From NCBI RefSeq assembly GCF_032362555.1, contig NC_083508.1:12863001-12927000 (forward strand): a stretch of 64,000 nt of DNA. The letters run 5' to 3'. Source of the DNA: Amyelois transitella (lineage: Eukaryota > Arthropoda > Insecta > Lepidoptera > Pyralidae). A program made the position numbers and the translations under genes. Positions 1 to 11,100 of the stretch are shown here, one piece after another. Every line of letters starts with the position of its first letter. The stretch's first letter is position 1. The notes under the pieces are model-generated. The model was not told where the DNA came from. It did no database searches and saw only the letters and a program-made list of their open reading frames with translations.

Positions 1-383
1 AAAAAATTCAGGTCTTTTGGGACTAGCCGAGCGGCAACATGTTTCATACCCAAATTATTAGTTAAAATGGTACGGATCGACTCGTGAGATACAGAAAGTT
101 CGGTGGCTATCTCTCTCAAAGTTGAATGAGGATTTTCAGTCACTATTTCCTTCACTTTTGCGATGTTAACTTCAGTTGCAGACCTTGATGGCCTACCAGA
201 GCGAGGCAAATCTTCCATCACATCTCGACCGCTTTTGAACGCTTTGTACCACTCATAAGCACGAGTTTTTGATAAAGTCGATTCACCGTAAGCTTTCTGT
301 AACATTTTCAGTGACTCCGAACACGATATTCCATTGGCAATGCAAAATTTAAGACAAACTCTTTGTTCGATGTTTTTATCCAT
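1..383 (-). mobile_element. mariner transposase, N-terminal part, runs off left edge
   Basis: Reading leftward from an ATG at 383, the frame is open for 127 codons to the window edge without a stop. The translation has the layout of a mariner transposase N-terminus. A first helix-turn-helix includes RVCLKFC (residues 8-14) and a stretch from SLKMLQKAYGE to the TRAYEWYKAFKSGRD segment. The linker PRSGRPS follows. A second helix-turn-helix contains STLREIATELSVSHESIRTI, and then the GMKHVAARLVPKDL segment found just before the catalytic domain. The DD34D catalytic half lies outside the window, so activity cannot be judged. The element sits in an upstream intron or flank of the C11orf54-like gene and is antisense to it. 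The clean frame suggests a young copy. Family-level identification is confident; subfamily is not assigned. Confidence 0.9.
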
Positions 384-503
384 TATGAAATTAGCAATAC
401 ACACTAGATATGATATAACTAAAAATAGCACTGTATTTAATGTAAACAACAGATGCAACTCAAACTCCGCGCCAAAATGGAAAACAGTTGTGCCAATCTA
501 ACA
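384..503 (-). repeat. mariner 5' UTR and probable terminal inverted repeat
   Basis: Upstream of the transposase ATG, the minus strand near 503-486 reads TTAGATTGGCACAACTG, resembling the TTRGRTTGGC start of some mariner terminal repeats. The partner repeat is off-window, so the outer boundary is inferred. Confidence 0.4.
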
Positions 504-750
504 ACAACAAAAAAAACAAAAATTTGAATTTGGAACCATAAATAAATAATCCATTCCCGATACTTTTCTGACTGAATGTAAATGAATGATATTTATAATT
601 AGAAATGGAATGAAATACACCCGTCTAGGTCTTTGTCACCAAATAGATTAAAATTATATTTTAGATAGCTTACTTTCTAAAAATATTCTTATAGCTTTGT
701 TGTTACTCTTTATCTTATTAATTAACTTACTTCATGAAATGTTCAATCAG

Positions 751-847
751 GTCCTGAAAGTGGTCGCCAAGAAGCGTATAGGCGAGTCCAACTTCATCAC
801 GGCCATCCGGGAGACACTCAAAAATCACTACGGAGATAAAGTTGTTG
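751..847 (+). CDS. C11orf54 homolog, antepenultimate exon
   Basis: Opens in phase 0 after TTCAATCAG and ends with one base of the glycine codon completed by the next exon. Encodes VLKVVAKKRIGESNFI and following residues. Confidence 0.85.
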
Positions 848-1943
848 GTACGTTGGCTATTTGTTCCCTTGTTTATACTTTCAGGGCTGTGGCCTTTGGT
901 CCGGAGCGAAGGACCAAAAATATCGAGGTACTTACTACGAAGTTATAATAAACGAGCTCAACCGCCACCAAACGGAAGATCTTCCGCCAGCCTAAAAGCT
1001 TAGGCCTAACCCTAGCGATTACACCTATGTTATTCCTGGGGAACTGCGGATGTGACCTGAAATCCTCGTAAATTTTGATAGCGCGATTTAGAATACTCGA
1101 TGTGATTAACTGATCACTTGTGGCATACATGTGTCGACATATCTGTAACAAATGATTCTGTTTCTGTGTCGCAGGTCTCGGCGGCACGTTCCTTCTCCGC
1201 GAGGGCCGGGTCAAGTACCACGTGATGCCGGATTTCTCCACCACGGCGCTGTGCAGCGACGCCGACGTGGACGGCTGGCTACACTACTTCGAGATGAAGG
1301 CTCCGCTGGTGCAGCTGGGAACGCTGGTCACCGGAGACCTGGTGAGTAAGCATGATCTTCTCCATCAAACCGACTAGTTGTATTGTTTTAAGATGACGGC
1401 TCCCTGGTGCAGCGGGGCGCGCTGGTCACCGAAGACGTAGGGAGTAGGCAAGATTCTCCACCAAGCAGACTAGACCGCTGGCTGCATTACTTGGACAAGA
1501 CATATGACGATGAGATGAAACTTTTCTGCCACTTATCTTTATCTGCAGGCGTCGGTTAGTCATCTGTTTTTGGCGGGAAAGTCTGAATGTCTGCTCTGTG
1601 CAGTGATTTTATTCTCCTCTGCGGACTAATGACATTGACTTACAGACCTATGCAATGCATACCTGTGTAAATATGAAATTAGTGGTTATGATTTGTAGAT
1701 CAAGCAATCGGTTCAAAAAGTGTGTTCAAACACAATGAAAAACTGGTCAAACCCTTCAATATCTTTCAGGATCTGGACCTGCGCGTGCAGCACTTCCACG
1801 GCTGGAGCGAGCACGGCGACGGCGGGCACTACCACCACGACACCACGCCCGCGTCCGCGCACTACGAGGGGTACTTCACGCTGGCCGGCAGCGTGCTCAG
1901 GATAGATCCCCCCGCTGACACCCACGGACTTGGTCGGGATTAG
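751..1943 (+). CDS. Ester hydrolase C11orf54 homolog (DUF1907), 3' exons
   Basis: Three exons, 751-847, 1175-1341 and 1770-1943 (stop TAG), join in frame. They encode the C-terminal 146 or so residues of a protein resembling human C11orf54/PTD012, which is 315 residues long. Matching landmarks are AKKRIGESNFITAIRETL, then VVGLGGTF spanning the first junction, then DGWLHYFEMKAPLV, and a terminal block HFHGWSEHGDGGHYHHDTT ending in GLGRD. In the human structure a zinc ion is held by three histidines in this HxH plus downstream-His block, and the protein has esterase activity on p-nitrophenyl acetate; all these histidines are kept here. Acceptors are AG at 749-750, 1173-1174 and 1768-1769; donors are GTACG at 848 and GTGAGT at 1342. 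The N-terminal exons lie left of the window. It is convergent with the RNF34-like gene. Confidence 0.9.
950..1145 (+). repeat. M1 MITE half-element, diverged
   Basis: Contains CTCAACCGCCACCAAAC, GGAAGATCTTCCGCC and a GCGCGATTTAG block in the same order as the M1 copies at 8346 and 45000-45390. It fills most of the intron before exon 1175. Confidence 0.6.
1175..1341 (+). CDS. C11orf54 homolog, penultimate exon
   Basis: Begins with two bases that complete GGT (Gly), followed by 55 codons from LGGTFLLREG to LGTLVTGDL. The donor is GTGAGT at 1342. A decayed partial copy of its 3' half lies just downstream. Confidence 0.88.
1390..1500 (+). pseudogene. Decayed duplicate of the penultimate C11orf54 exon
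   Basis: 1390-1473 aligns with 1291-1377: ATGACGGCTCCCTGGTGCAG against ATGAAGGCTCCGCTGGTGCA, then CGCTGGTCACC in both, continuing past the donor site into intron sequence (TTCTCCA, then GACTAG in both). The frame is broken and the donor GGTGAGTAAG has become AGGGAGTAGG. From 1474, CGCTGGCTGCATTACTTGGA resembles an earlier part of the exon (1273-1291), suggesting the start of a further unit. Confidence 0.75.
1770..1943 (+). CDS. C11orf54 homolog, last exon with zinc-binding histidines
   Basis: Starts DLDLRVQHFHGWSEHG and carries the GGHYHHDTTP motif that supplies the zinc ligands in the family. It ends RIDPPADTHGLGRD and TAG, which is the family's usual C-terminus. Confidence 0.9.
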   Translation, partial: DLDLRVQHFHGWSEHGDGGHYHHDTTPASAHYEGYFTLAGSVLRIDPPADTHGLGRD

Positions 1944-1983
1944 GAACAGTTGGGAAACTATTAGGATATTTTTTTTTATTTAT

Positions 1984-2125
1984 ACATACATGAAATCGTA
2001 CCTTTTTCTCGGAGGAGTAGGCAGGGACTACATCTCTCCACAATCCTTGCATACTTCGTTCGCTTCTTCCTCATACATAGTCTTTTCATGCAAGCTCGTC
2101 GTGCAGATTTCGTCGGTCGGGTACG
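1984..2125 (-). repeat. R-B copy in the 3' UTR of the C11orf54-like gene
   Basis: CTCGGAGGAGTAGGCAGGGA, CTTGCATACTTCGTTCGCTT and CATGCAAGCTCG match other R-B copies. It begins about 40 bp after the stop codon, so the transcript very likely contains it. Confidence 0.7.
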
Positions 2126-2878
2126 TTCGTCTAGGCTTATCCACTCCTTCGTTCTCATTTACACACCCCTTGTATATTTTTAATAATTTTGGCTATTGAA
2201 TGAAAATTTTCTAAAACTGTTTGTAATATCGACAGTGTGCCGTGGACAGATCTCCGCTATTAACCGCGACCTTTGTTGTAGTCAGTAAAATATCATTCGA
2301 AATAAAAAGCCAAGCTCAAATAGGCTAGTTAAACGTAAATACAATAGAAAAATAACTATCTAGTCTCCTAATTAGAGTTACATTCATCTTAAACAATTAT
2401 GTAGTATTATAATTCTGAAATAGAAATAAAACAGCAATAATAAAAAGGCCAACTTTCGTGATATTACCGATTTATTCAAAAATCGAGATACAATGTTTCA
2501 ATGGATAATACATTTAATCGTAATTTACAAAAAATATGGCTCCTATATACACTTGGTGTTCTAGTATAAAAGTTAAATTGTAAGGGCTCATTTAGAGAGA
2601 CGCAAGTAAATATGTTAATACGTAATATTATTAAAGTGAAAAAAAAAACGCGGTACATCTTAGCATTACGTTACGGGAAATATATCAGGACATCTATAAC
2701 AAATCTTTGTTTGTTTGTTTGTACCACCAAAACGGGTTTAAGATGTAAAAAATAACATATTACTTTACAAACATGTACCTATGAAATTACGCATGTAAAG
2801 CGTAATGAGCCTTTCTTTCTACACGAGCCCTTATATTTGAAATATTCTGCTTATGACATTTGTAACACTCGCGCTGTC

Positions 2879-2906
2879 ACTGTCTAATTCCATACAATTA
2901 GACAGT
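2879..2906. repeat. Short perfect inverted repeat
   Basis: Arms ACTGTCTAATT and AATTAGACAGT surround a 6-nt loop. It lies in the intergenic 3' flank. Confidence 0.5.
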
Positions 2907-3305
2907 AACAACACGATTAAATCGATTTCAGGATTTTACTGTATCGATACGAAGATCCCCGACAAATATATTGTTATTGTTATCAACATTTTGTTTTATT
3001 TCTTTAATTTCTAAATTTAAAAATTTCAAAGAGATTGTAAAAATATTGAATTTGAAAGTTTCTTTACAATGGCTATTACTGGTAAGTTTTATCAATACTG
3101 GAACGATGCATACTAAAGCGCATATCAAAATTTGACTATAACTATATACATATTATTATATTTTAAAAATAATATTGGAAGGCGAACCAAATATTTTAAG
3201 GTACGATTCGATAAGGCCAGTCGAAAAGTGGATTTAAATGTACAACTTCTAACAATACATATTTTTTGCCTGGGAACCAATCTTGATGCCTGATCTGATT
3301 CTCTT

Positions 3306-3464
3306 CAGAGAGGTTAGTGCGAGTTTTACTCGATCAAACGCGAATTTGTATGTGATTTAATCAGCGCCAAGTGGTAACGCAATGGCACTAATGCAACTCC
3401 ATACAAACTCTGCGTTTACTGTCTCGACGCGTTTGACCGAGTAAAACTCACACTAACTCCTCTG
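3306..3464. repeat. M3: MITE with about 38-bp terminal inverted repeats
   Basis: The left end reads CAGAGAGGTTAGTGCGAG through TTTTACTCGATCAAACGCG. The complement of the right end reads CAGAGGAGTTAGTGTGAG through TTTTACTCGGTCAAACGCG. There is no ORF inside. No clear target-site duplication was seen. Confidence 0.7.
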
Positions 3465-3963
3465 ATCCCTGCATTGAATAGACAAGGAATAAAACTTAGT
3501 TCATGTAATTTTTGCAAACACAACGTTTTTTTTTTCATTATTTTTAATTCTAATTTATACACTCACCGGGACTTTTGTATTACTAATAACGACAAAGACT
3601 CGCCTGAACTCTTCGACACCCACCGTACAGTCCACCGTATGTTTAATGCTAAACAATGTACACTAACCTAACGTTCTACGAAAATATGTTGTAAGAGACC
3701 CACCGACTTGACGCACAACCGCAACATATGCTCCGAAAGAGAGAGAAAATAAGACACATTCACCTGTCAAATTTGGCAAGAGCCCAGCCGACTAGGTGGC
3801 TGTCATAAAAAAAATTACAAATACGTAAGAACTTTACATATATTTAAACGAATGTAGCAACAGTAATTTCGCGATAAAACAAACACCCCTGTTGACAATT
3901 GGGATTATTTTTCCCATTTATCCTTAGTGGCGACAACAGGGAATGGACGAAGTTAAAGTAAAG

Positions 3964-4096
3964 TTCGGTTCTTAGCGACAGAGGCGACACGGCCCCCGAT
4001 GCGATTACCACAGGTCGCGCGACACCATAATGATTTCTTTAACGCTCCATATAAATTAACACTGAGCAGAGGGTGGCCCGGTCGCTAAGAACCGAA
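3964..4096. repeat. M4: MITE with perfect 16-bp terminal inverted repeats
   Basis: TTCGGTTCTTAGCGAC at 3964-3979 is exactly mirrored by GTCGCTAAGAACCGAA at 4081-4096. It is 133 bp long and non-coding. Confidence 0.7.
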
Positions 4097-5125
4097 TGCT
4101 ACCTTTAGTTGTCGTTAAGAATCGCCGCTGTCACGTCGTCGGTGGGAACTCGTATATAGCACAGCCGCAGGATCGCTAGCACTTACTACGTTAAACATAA
4201 AACACAAATTTGTTCGGACAAATTATATACAATTTCGTTTTTTAATTTAGTTAGGGAAAGGACAACTGTGTACGATGAACTGAAATACTCGTAATGATTG
4301 AAAACTTGAATGAAAAATATACATACTATTACAGAAATAGAAGTTATGGAAGGTTTGCGGTTTAAAATCAACATGTAGTACAAAATCCGAATACAAGAGT
4401 ATTGGGCAAATTTACTTACCCGTATTCGGTTTTTACGTCACGGAGCAGCAAACCAAAGGCATTTATTTCGTTTAAAAACCATAGATAATAACTTTTTCTC
4501 TTTTTTTTTAGTTTTATCATATATTTTTTTCAATTTTTATAACAATTCAACAATGGAAAAATATCAGACTTCATTTACCTCTACTAATTACAACTACCCG
4601 CGCCAATTTAAACAAGTCAAGCACATATTAAAGCACATTGTGTCAGACAATCCCATATCAATTAAAATTTTGTCTATTACCGAATTAAAAAAAAAATATT
4701 TTTTAAATCAGGATGATTCATCTACAGTCTATAGACTTACAGTCTAAAAGATACGAAATAATCGATAACAATTGAAGCTCATACAAAATAATAGCTTTAT
4801 AAAATGAATATTTACACAATGTTTTGCAGTTTGACATCAAACAAACTACGAACTATGTACGTGGCGGCGTTCTGTGCGCAGCTATAAATAAACTACATCT
4901 TTTACGATAGTATTTGAAAACATATATCGGCATTTGTTCTCCGGCTCACACATCCACATGTCACTTTCAAAACGTAAGTGGTAGAAAACATAAAAAAAAT
5001 CGAAATCAGCCAATAATTTTCTCAGATGCATAGCTTCACTTATAGCTGGGTACGACAATACGAGCCCTTGGATTCCGAAGTCCTGGACGTCCTCAGGGTC
5101 CCTGCTCCGCGCGGTGAGCCGTGTC

Positions 5126-5165
5126 TCAGGAGCGGAACACCCTGACGGCGCGGACCACATACTGC
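5126..5165 (-). CDS. RNF34-like exon 8: terminal 13 residues
   Basis: The acceptor is CCCTTGCAG. The split AG|G codon yields [13 protein letters not shown] then TGA, nearly identical to the C-terminus of human RNF34. Confidence 0.92.
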
Positions 5166-8100
5166 CTGCAAGGGGGAAGTTGAAACGTCAATGAATTGTA
5201 GGAACATCACTGCATCCTTAGGCCTCTCCACACTGGGTGTTTTTAGGGCGACGCTGCGTAGTCGCTATCAAGACAGTGTGGAGAGAATAACTTGTCATGT
5301 GGTTACTTTTTAAATAAATCAGATGTTATCCAGACATAGTGTTAATAATCAATTATTATAACTAGCGGCAGTACGCTTGACTGTGACATCGGAGGTCCTG
5401 TGCTCGAACCCCGGCCAGGGCATAATGAGAAAAGAACTTTCTCTGATTGTCCTGAGTCTTGGATGTTTATCTATACACGTATTTATTACAAAATACAGTA
5501 TCGTTGAGTTAGTATCTCGTAACACAAGTCTCGAACTCACTTCGAGGCTAACTCAACCAGTGCAATTAGTCCCGTATATATATATACTAGAGGCCGCCCG
5601 CGACTTCGTCCGCATGGAAACCCTATCAATCCTGCGGGAACTCTGGGATAAAAAGTAGCCTATGTGTTATTCTGGGTCTTCAGCTACCTACATACCAAAT
5701 TTTATGGTAATCGGTTCAGTAGTTTTTGCGTGAAAGAGTAACAAACATCCATACAAACTTTCGCCTTTATAATAGTAGTAGGATATATATATTTATGAAC
5801 GGACCTGCAGATGGGGCACTCGGCCAGCTGCCGCGAGCAGGCGGTGCAGGCGGCCATGTGCCCGCACTCCAGCAGCACGCACTCCAGCGGCGCCGCCATG
5901 CAGATCTTGCAGCACTCCTCCAGCGGCAAGCTGTCTACGTCTGGAATCATATACTGTTTTATTAGAATAGAATATAGATTTATTTTCAGAATTGGATACA
6001 AGGTATCTATACTTATTGACGTCGCATCAATTAAATCTAATTATAACTACTACCGCTACCAAAGCGCGTGTGTAGAAGAAGCGGCGGAACATACTACACT
6101 GCAGCATTTTTATCAGACGTCATTTTACAAATATAGATCTCTTAAATTTAAATCGTGGACGAATGCACATTGTCTACATTATATAACATGAAATTGATAA
6201 AAATACTTGTAAAAAATAACTCTTAAACAGATGGTAAACTTTACTGCAGTGATTATATACATATACAATAAATATAATCACGTCTATATCAGACATGTAG
6301 ACAGAGCAGTCTTGGAACGACTGAAAGGCCACGTTCAACTACGGCTTAATGATGGAATTGAGATTCAAATAGTGATACAAATAGTGTAAAGAAACACAAG
6401 CTTTAACACAGGTATATTTCTGTCCAAATCTTACCAATAGTGAAGAACTACCTCTTGAGGAAACCTACACATTGCGATCGACAAGGAACTTCTTCATAGG
6501 ATTCGCATGTCATACGGAAGTCATTTGTAGAAACCTTAACTAAATCTAGGATTATGGTCATGGACTGGTGCACCTTGAGCTCTTTAAAGATGACCAGTTC
6601 CAACCAGTTCTAAAACCAGGATTACTCTGATCCCAGAGGTGAGCACCCAACCAACTCTAATGCCAGGTGGATTACACTGAGTGTGTGCTGTAAACAGCTC
6701 GAGCTCTCTAAAGATGAGCAATTCCAACCAGGTCTAATGCCAAAATTATTTTGACCCCAGATGTGAGCACCCAACCAACTCAAATGTCAGGTGGATTACA
6801 CTGAGTGAGTGTGTGCTGTAAACAGCTCGAGCTCTCTAAAGATGAGCAATTCCAACCAGGTCTAATGCCAAAATTATTTTGACCACAGAGGTGAGCACCC
6901 AAATTCAAAATTTTTATTCATTATTATAGGATACTTCATATCACTTAATAATTGTCAAAACGTATGGTTTAACAACATTGGTTGACGTCAAATAAATTAC
7001 TTAAAACTAAGTTTACTGCCGCTTCCAAGGCGTCAGTGCAGAAGAAGCGGTAACAAACTGCACTGCAGCATTTTCTTAACCAAGTGTAACACCACGAGGA
7101 TTGCATTAACTGACTCAGAGCTGTAAGAAGTGGCACGGACCGTCCCGGTGCCGCATGTGGTGGCGGTAGAGCGTGCGCGCGCGCTGCAGCAGCTCGGCGC
7201 GCTCCAGGCAGCCGCGGAACTCCACGCGGTTCCGGCTCAGCAGCTCCTTCAGCTGCTTCACGTTCAGCTCCTCCAGCTGCTGCTCCGACGCGAGGCTCTC
7301 CAGCGTGATCTGCTTCGGGACACCTGGAATTGGAATGGACTTATTTGTTACAGCAGTAATTATATCCAAATAGCTGAAGTAGGTACGTCTAATTCTATCA
7401 TAGAAGAGCTGGTTGGTATGTATTAGTAGCACTGTATAGGTATTGATGGTTGATTTTAGATGTCGCCATGAGCATTTAAAAAAACGTCGTTGCTGTTTTT
7501 AGGGTCTGGAGGCCAGTGCATTCATTAGCTTTCTTTTTAACAAACTTATGTATGGTACATAAAGGAAGAAAAAATACAGTGTAATGGTAAATTAAACCAC
7601 AGACCAGTTAATACTATAGGAAGATTGATTTATTAAGATAAATCATCAGCTCATATACTAAGGTAAATTGCGATAAGCTGAGTATGTACCATGTGTTCTA
7701 CATGCAACAATATTGTTTATTGGTATATCACGTAGGTATCGCTGGTAGGTATATCATATATCACGTAGGTACCCTGCTATCGCAATATGCATCTTGAACT
7801 AAGACTAAATAGAAAGTATGACGCATCTTACTAGAGCTGTGCCCTATGACAGGTTCATCCTGCAGACTGCCGCTGTCGGCCGCGTCGTCCGCCGCGGGCC
7901 GCAGCTCCAGCTCGCTGGCGGCGCGCCGCGCGCCCGACACGCTCATGGAGACGCTCAGCTCGTTCTCCGCTATTAACACGTCAGAGTCTGAAATGAAATT
8001 CATGGTGTAAGATGCCCGTTTGTTACTGCTGTTCGGTGATGGGTTATTGGTGATTAGACGTCTATTTTAAACAGATTACTTACAAATTATAAGTAATCTG

Positions 8101-11100
8101 TTTAAAATAGACGTCTAATCTTATACATATTGGTAATTTTTCTAGAATTTGTTCTGGTTGCGCAATCTTCGAAGAGCAGCCTGGAATAAGCTTAAATCAT
8201 GATCCAGAAGTCGCAATGTCAGATAATTTCAAACACGCTATACGCAGATAAAGTTAAATGACTAAGATTATCCAGCCGTCAGTGTTTTTCTATACAATAG
8301 TAAGAACGATAACAGCACCTTTAACCGAGTAGTGAGTTGATAAAGTTATAGCGGGAGCGATGATTCGGCTCGACCGCCACCAAAGGGAAGATCTTCCGCC
8401 CGGCTATATGTTATGCCTGGAGAACCGCGGCTCCGACGATGTTGTGTCGGAGGTTGTATACATAGCTCCAATCCGCGAAATCTTTGCTTGCGCGATTTAG
8501 GTTATTCGCTGTTTTTGACTGATAGCATCGCATAATTAAATTTCTTATTCTTGTAAATTGTGGCGTATAGATTTCGCCACAAATACACATACCGTCGGGC
8601 AGCGGGTCGGCGGGGCGCGCCACGAACTCCCAGCCGAGGTCCTCCACCTCGAAGCAGTCGTCGGTGTCGCGGCGCCCCGCCGGCGGCGCGCTGTCGCCGG
8701 ACGCGCTGCGCGACATCGCCGGCACCGGCACTGTGATGTCTTCCTCGCCGCCTGTCAGTGTTCAAACTTGTCATAGGTTAAAGTATTTGAAACTGCTACG
8801 AGAAGCTTCGCAATAAATAATGTCAATATTGAGAAATTCTATTCACAATATGGAACTGCTTCGAGAAGCTTTGCAATAAATCATATCAATATGTAGAATT
8901 TCTATTCATAAAACAATAAACGGTTATCGGAAGGTGTTCAGGATGAAAGGTTTGATGAAATGTATATTAGTACCCTAGAATAAGGAGTAAAACAAAACTA
9001 AATGGGGAACTAGAGTTTTTGTAGGGAGCTAAGAAAGGGCCATTAGAGAAATTGTAACTTAACTATGGTTTTAGCATCAGTAATGTACATATTTGTTGCA
9101 ACAGTCATAATATATATATTATGATAGATATGTACATGCATAGCGAGAGAGGTGCGCTGTTTTCACACTATAATCTCCTTAACAGCGCACTTCCCTCGTG
9201 ATTCAGATTGTATAACCAAAAATTATCATGGTACATAGAATCATAGAAGGTTTATGGTGGGAGGATGGAGTTGGTATGTCTGGAGTATTACCGGGTCTGG
9301 TGGTGAACCGCTCCCTGGCGGGGGGCGCACCATTATTGCCATTGCTCGCGTTGTGGGCGGCGGGCGACGGGTGCGAATGGGACGAGTTGTAGCAGTTGCC
9401 TGGAATATGACAAATAAATGAATAAAATAAATATATACGGGACAAATTACACAGATTGAGTTAGCCTCGATGTAAGTTCGAGACTTGTGTTACGAGATAC
9501 TTACCTCAACGATATTATATTTTATAATAAATACTTATATAGATAAACATCAAAGACCCAGGCCAATCAGAGAAAGTTAATTTCTCATCATGGCCAGGAT
9601 TGAACCCGGGACCTTCGGTGTCGCAGACAAGAGTACTGCCGCTGCGCCACAGAGGCCTTAAATAATGCTTTATTTTTAGCTACTGGACTTTTCCTAGCTT
9701 AATTACTTGGAATTCAAGAAATAAAAGTGATCTGTGCAACTGCTTAAGGATATTGTTAAACTCTTTGCTATATATCAACGATACGCTAAGAAGTTTTTGA
9801 GTGTACTCATAAAGATTACTGACAGAAATTTTTAAATAACTTAAGACTACTTTCTTCATTTATTGATAGAATACATTTTTCCATGTTACATTATTTGACA
9901 ATTTGTTTGGCACTGGCATAGTGCGACAATTAGGCTAGCAACAAATGACTAAACTAGCTTCGAACACTATGCGTTACAATACATACTAGAAGGAGGTGGC
10001 GGGGCGGGCGTGGCTGTGCGCAGGTCGAAGGCGTTGTTGATCAGCACGTTGATGTTGTTGGTGAACCCCTTCAGCGTGCTGAACGGGGAGGCGCCGGCGC
10101 GCGAGCCGCGGCGGCGGTACGCGGCGCTGTTCACGTGCGCCACGCAGAGGCTCACCAACTCTTCTTTTTCTGTGATTGAAAATGAATAGCATTAGGGATT
10201 TGTTAAAGACAGGAATGTAAAAGATTGGAGGCTTTTGCCGACTGGCAAGCAGACTTCATGTAATATATGTGCAAGAAACAAATTATAAAAATAGTAATGA
10301 AAATAATATTATTTATTATGTGAAGTGTGAAAATAAATGAAATGAAATAGTATGACAGATGTACCAATGACTTGTTATTAGTAACGAAAATGCTTTTGAT
10401 TGCTTCAAGCAAGGAAAAACATTGTGAGGAAAACAGCACATTCGGGTATTTCTATTTGTAACCATTATCCAATATGCGGAGGTCAGATGAGAGTTGCTCA
10501 GCTCAAAACCTGCCTGACTGCCTCACTTAATCCATGATTGTGGTTGAATTTTAGTTTTTAAAAATGCCTACAAAACTAAAAAGCTTTCATAAATATTTTC
10601 AAGTTCCTATCATCAGATCTAGACTTTGATTTTACTCACTGCTGGGCAGACCCAGGGTCTCTAGGAAGGGCATTATTGTGATGTATAAGAGAGTGTGCAG
10701 GGATCATGGCAAGTGGAAAGATGAAGTCTCTACCTACCTCCCTGGGAAAGGCATCATTGTATGTAATATGTATGACAATATGTGAGCAGGTTGATGATGA
10801 TGTATGTCATAGATGATGATGATTATTATAAGTTATTCAATTAGTGTTCTATTGATATGTCATTTAGGTATAGAAATTGAGGTGATGTAACACTTGATAA
10901 TGTTCTAGGGCAATTATTTATATATACCTTAAAATATGTAGGTATTGTTCATTCATGCTTTCGACAATTTTTAATGGATTCCTAAAAATAAATTCATTAC
11001 TTCACCATAACAGAAGATAAATAATAATCCATGAAATCAATACATCTAATAAATCTCAAGAACAAAAAAAAATGTACCTTGGATATTTTTTAAATACTTA

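Larger units (their letters stand above)
1944..5125. other. Convergent 3' flank between two genes
   Basis: Contains the 3' UTRs of the C11orf54-like gene (+) and the RNF34-like gene (-), tail to tail. AATAAA signals near 2300 and 2427 (+) and the complement of TTTATT near 4464 (-) are plausible polyadenylation signals. The stretch also holds an R-B copy, MITEs M3 and M4 and otherwise AT-rich sequence without convincing coding potential. Confidence 0.6.
5166..5804 (-). other. RNF34-like intron 7
   Basis: Holds a SINE-1 copy followed directly by an R-E copy, both on the + strand and so antisense to the gene. Confidence 0.8.
5941..7140 (-). other. RNF34-like intron 6
   Basis: From left to right: R-D (5962-6112), R-A fragment (6268-6376), a 126-bp tandem repeat (about 6541-6900) and R-C (6901-7076). 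Confidence 0.8.
7988..8592 (-). other. RNF34-like intron 4
   Basis: Contains the perfect hairpin at 8052-8120 and an M1 MITE half-element that reaches to about 12 bp from the exon 4 donor. Confidence 0.75.
8752..9291 (-). other. RNF34-like intron 3
   Basis: Holds a two-unit tandem repeat (8792-8910) and an imperfect inverted repeat (9152-9190). No transposon family recognised. Confidence 0.6.

Noticed and set aside
873..1244. Minus-strand 123-codon ORF
   Set aside because: Shadow of the C11orf54-like exons and the M1 element.
6540..6900. Possible CRISPR-like repeat array
   Set aside because: Units are 126 bp and contiguous without unique spacers; this is a eukaryotic tandem repeat.
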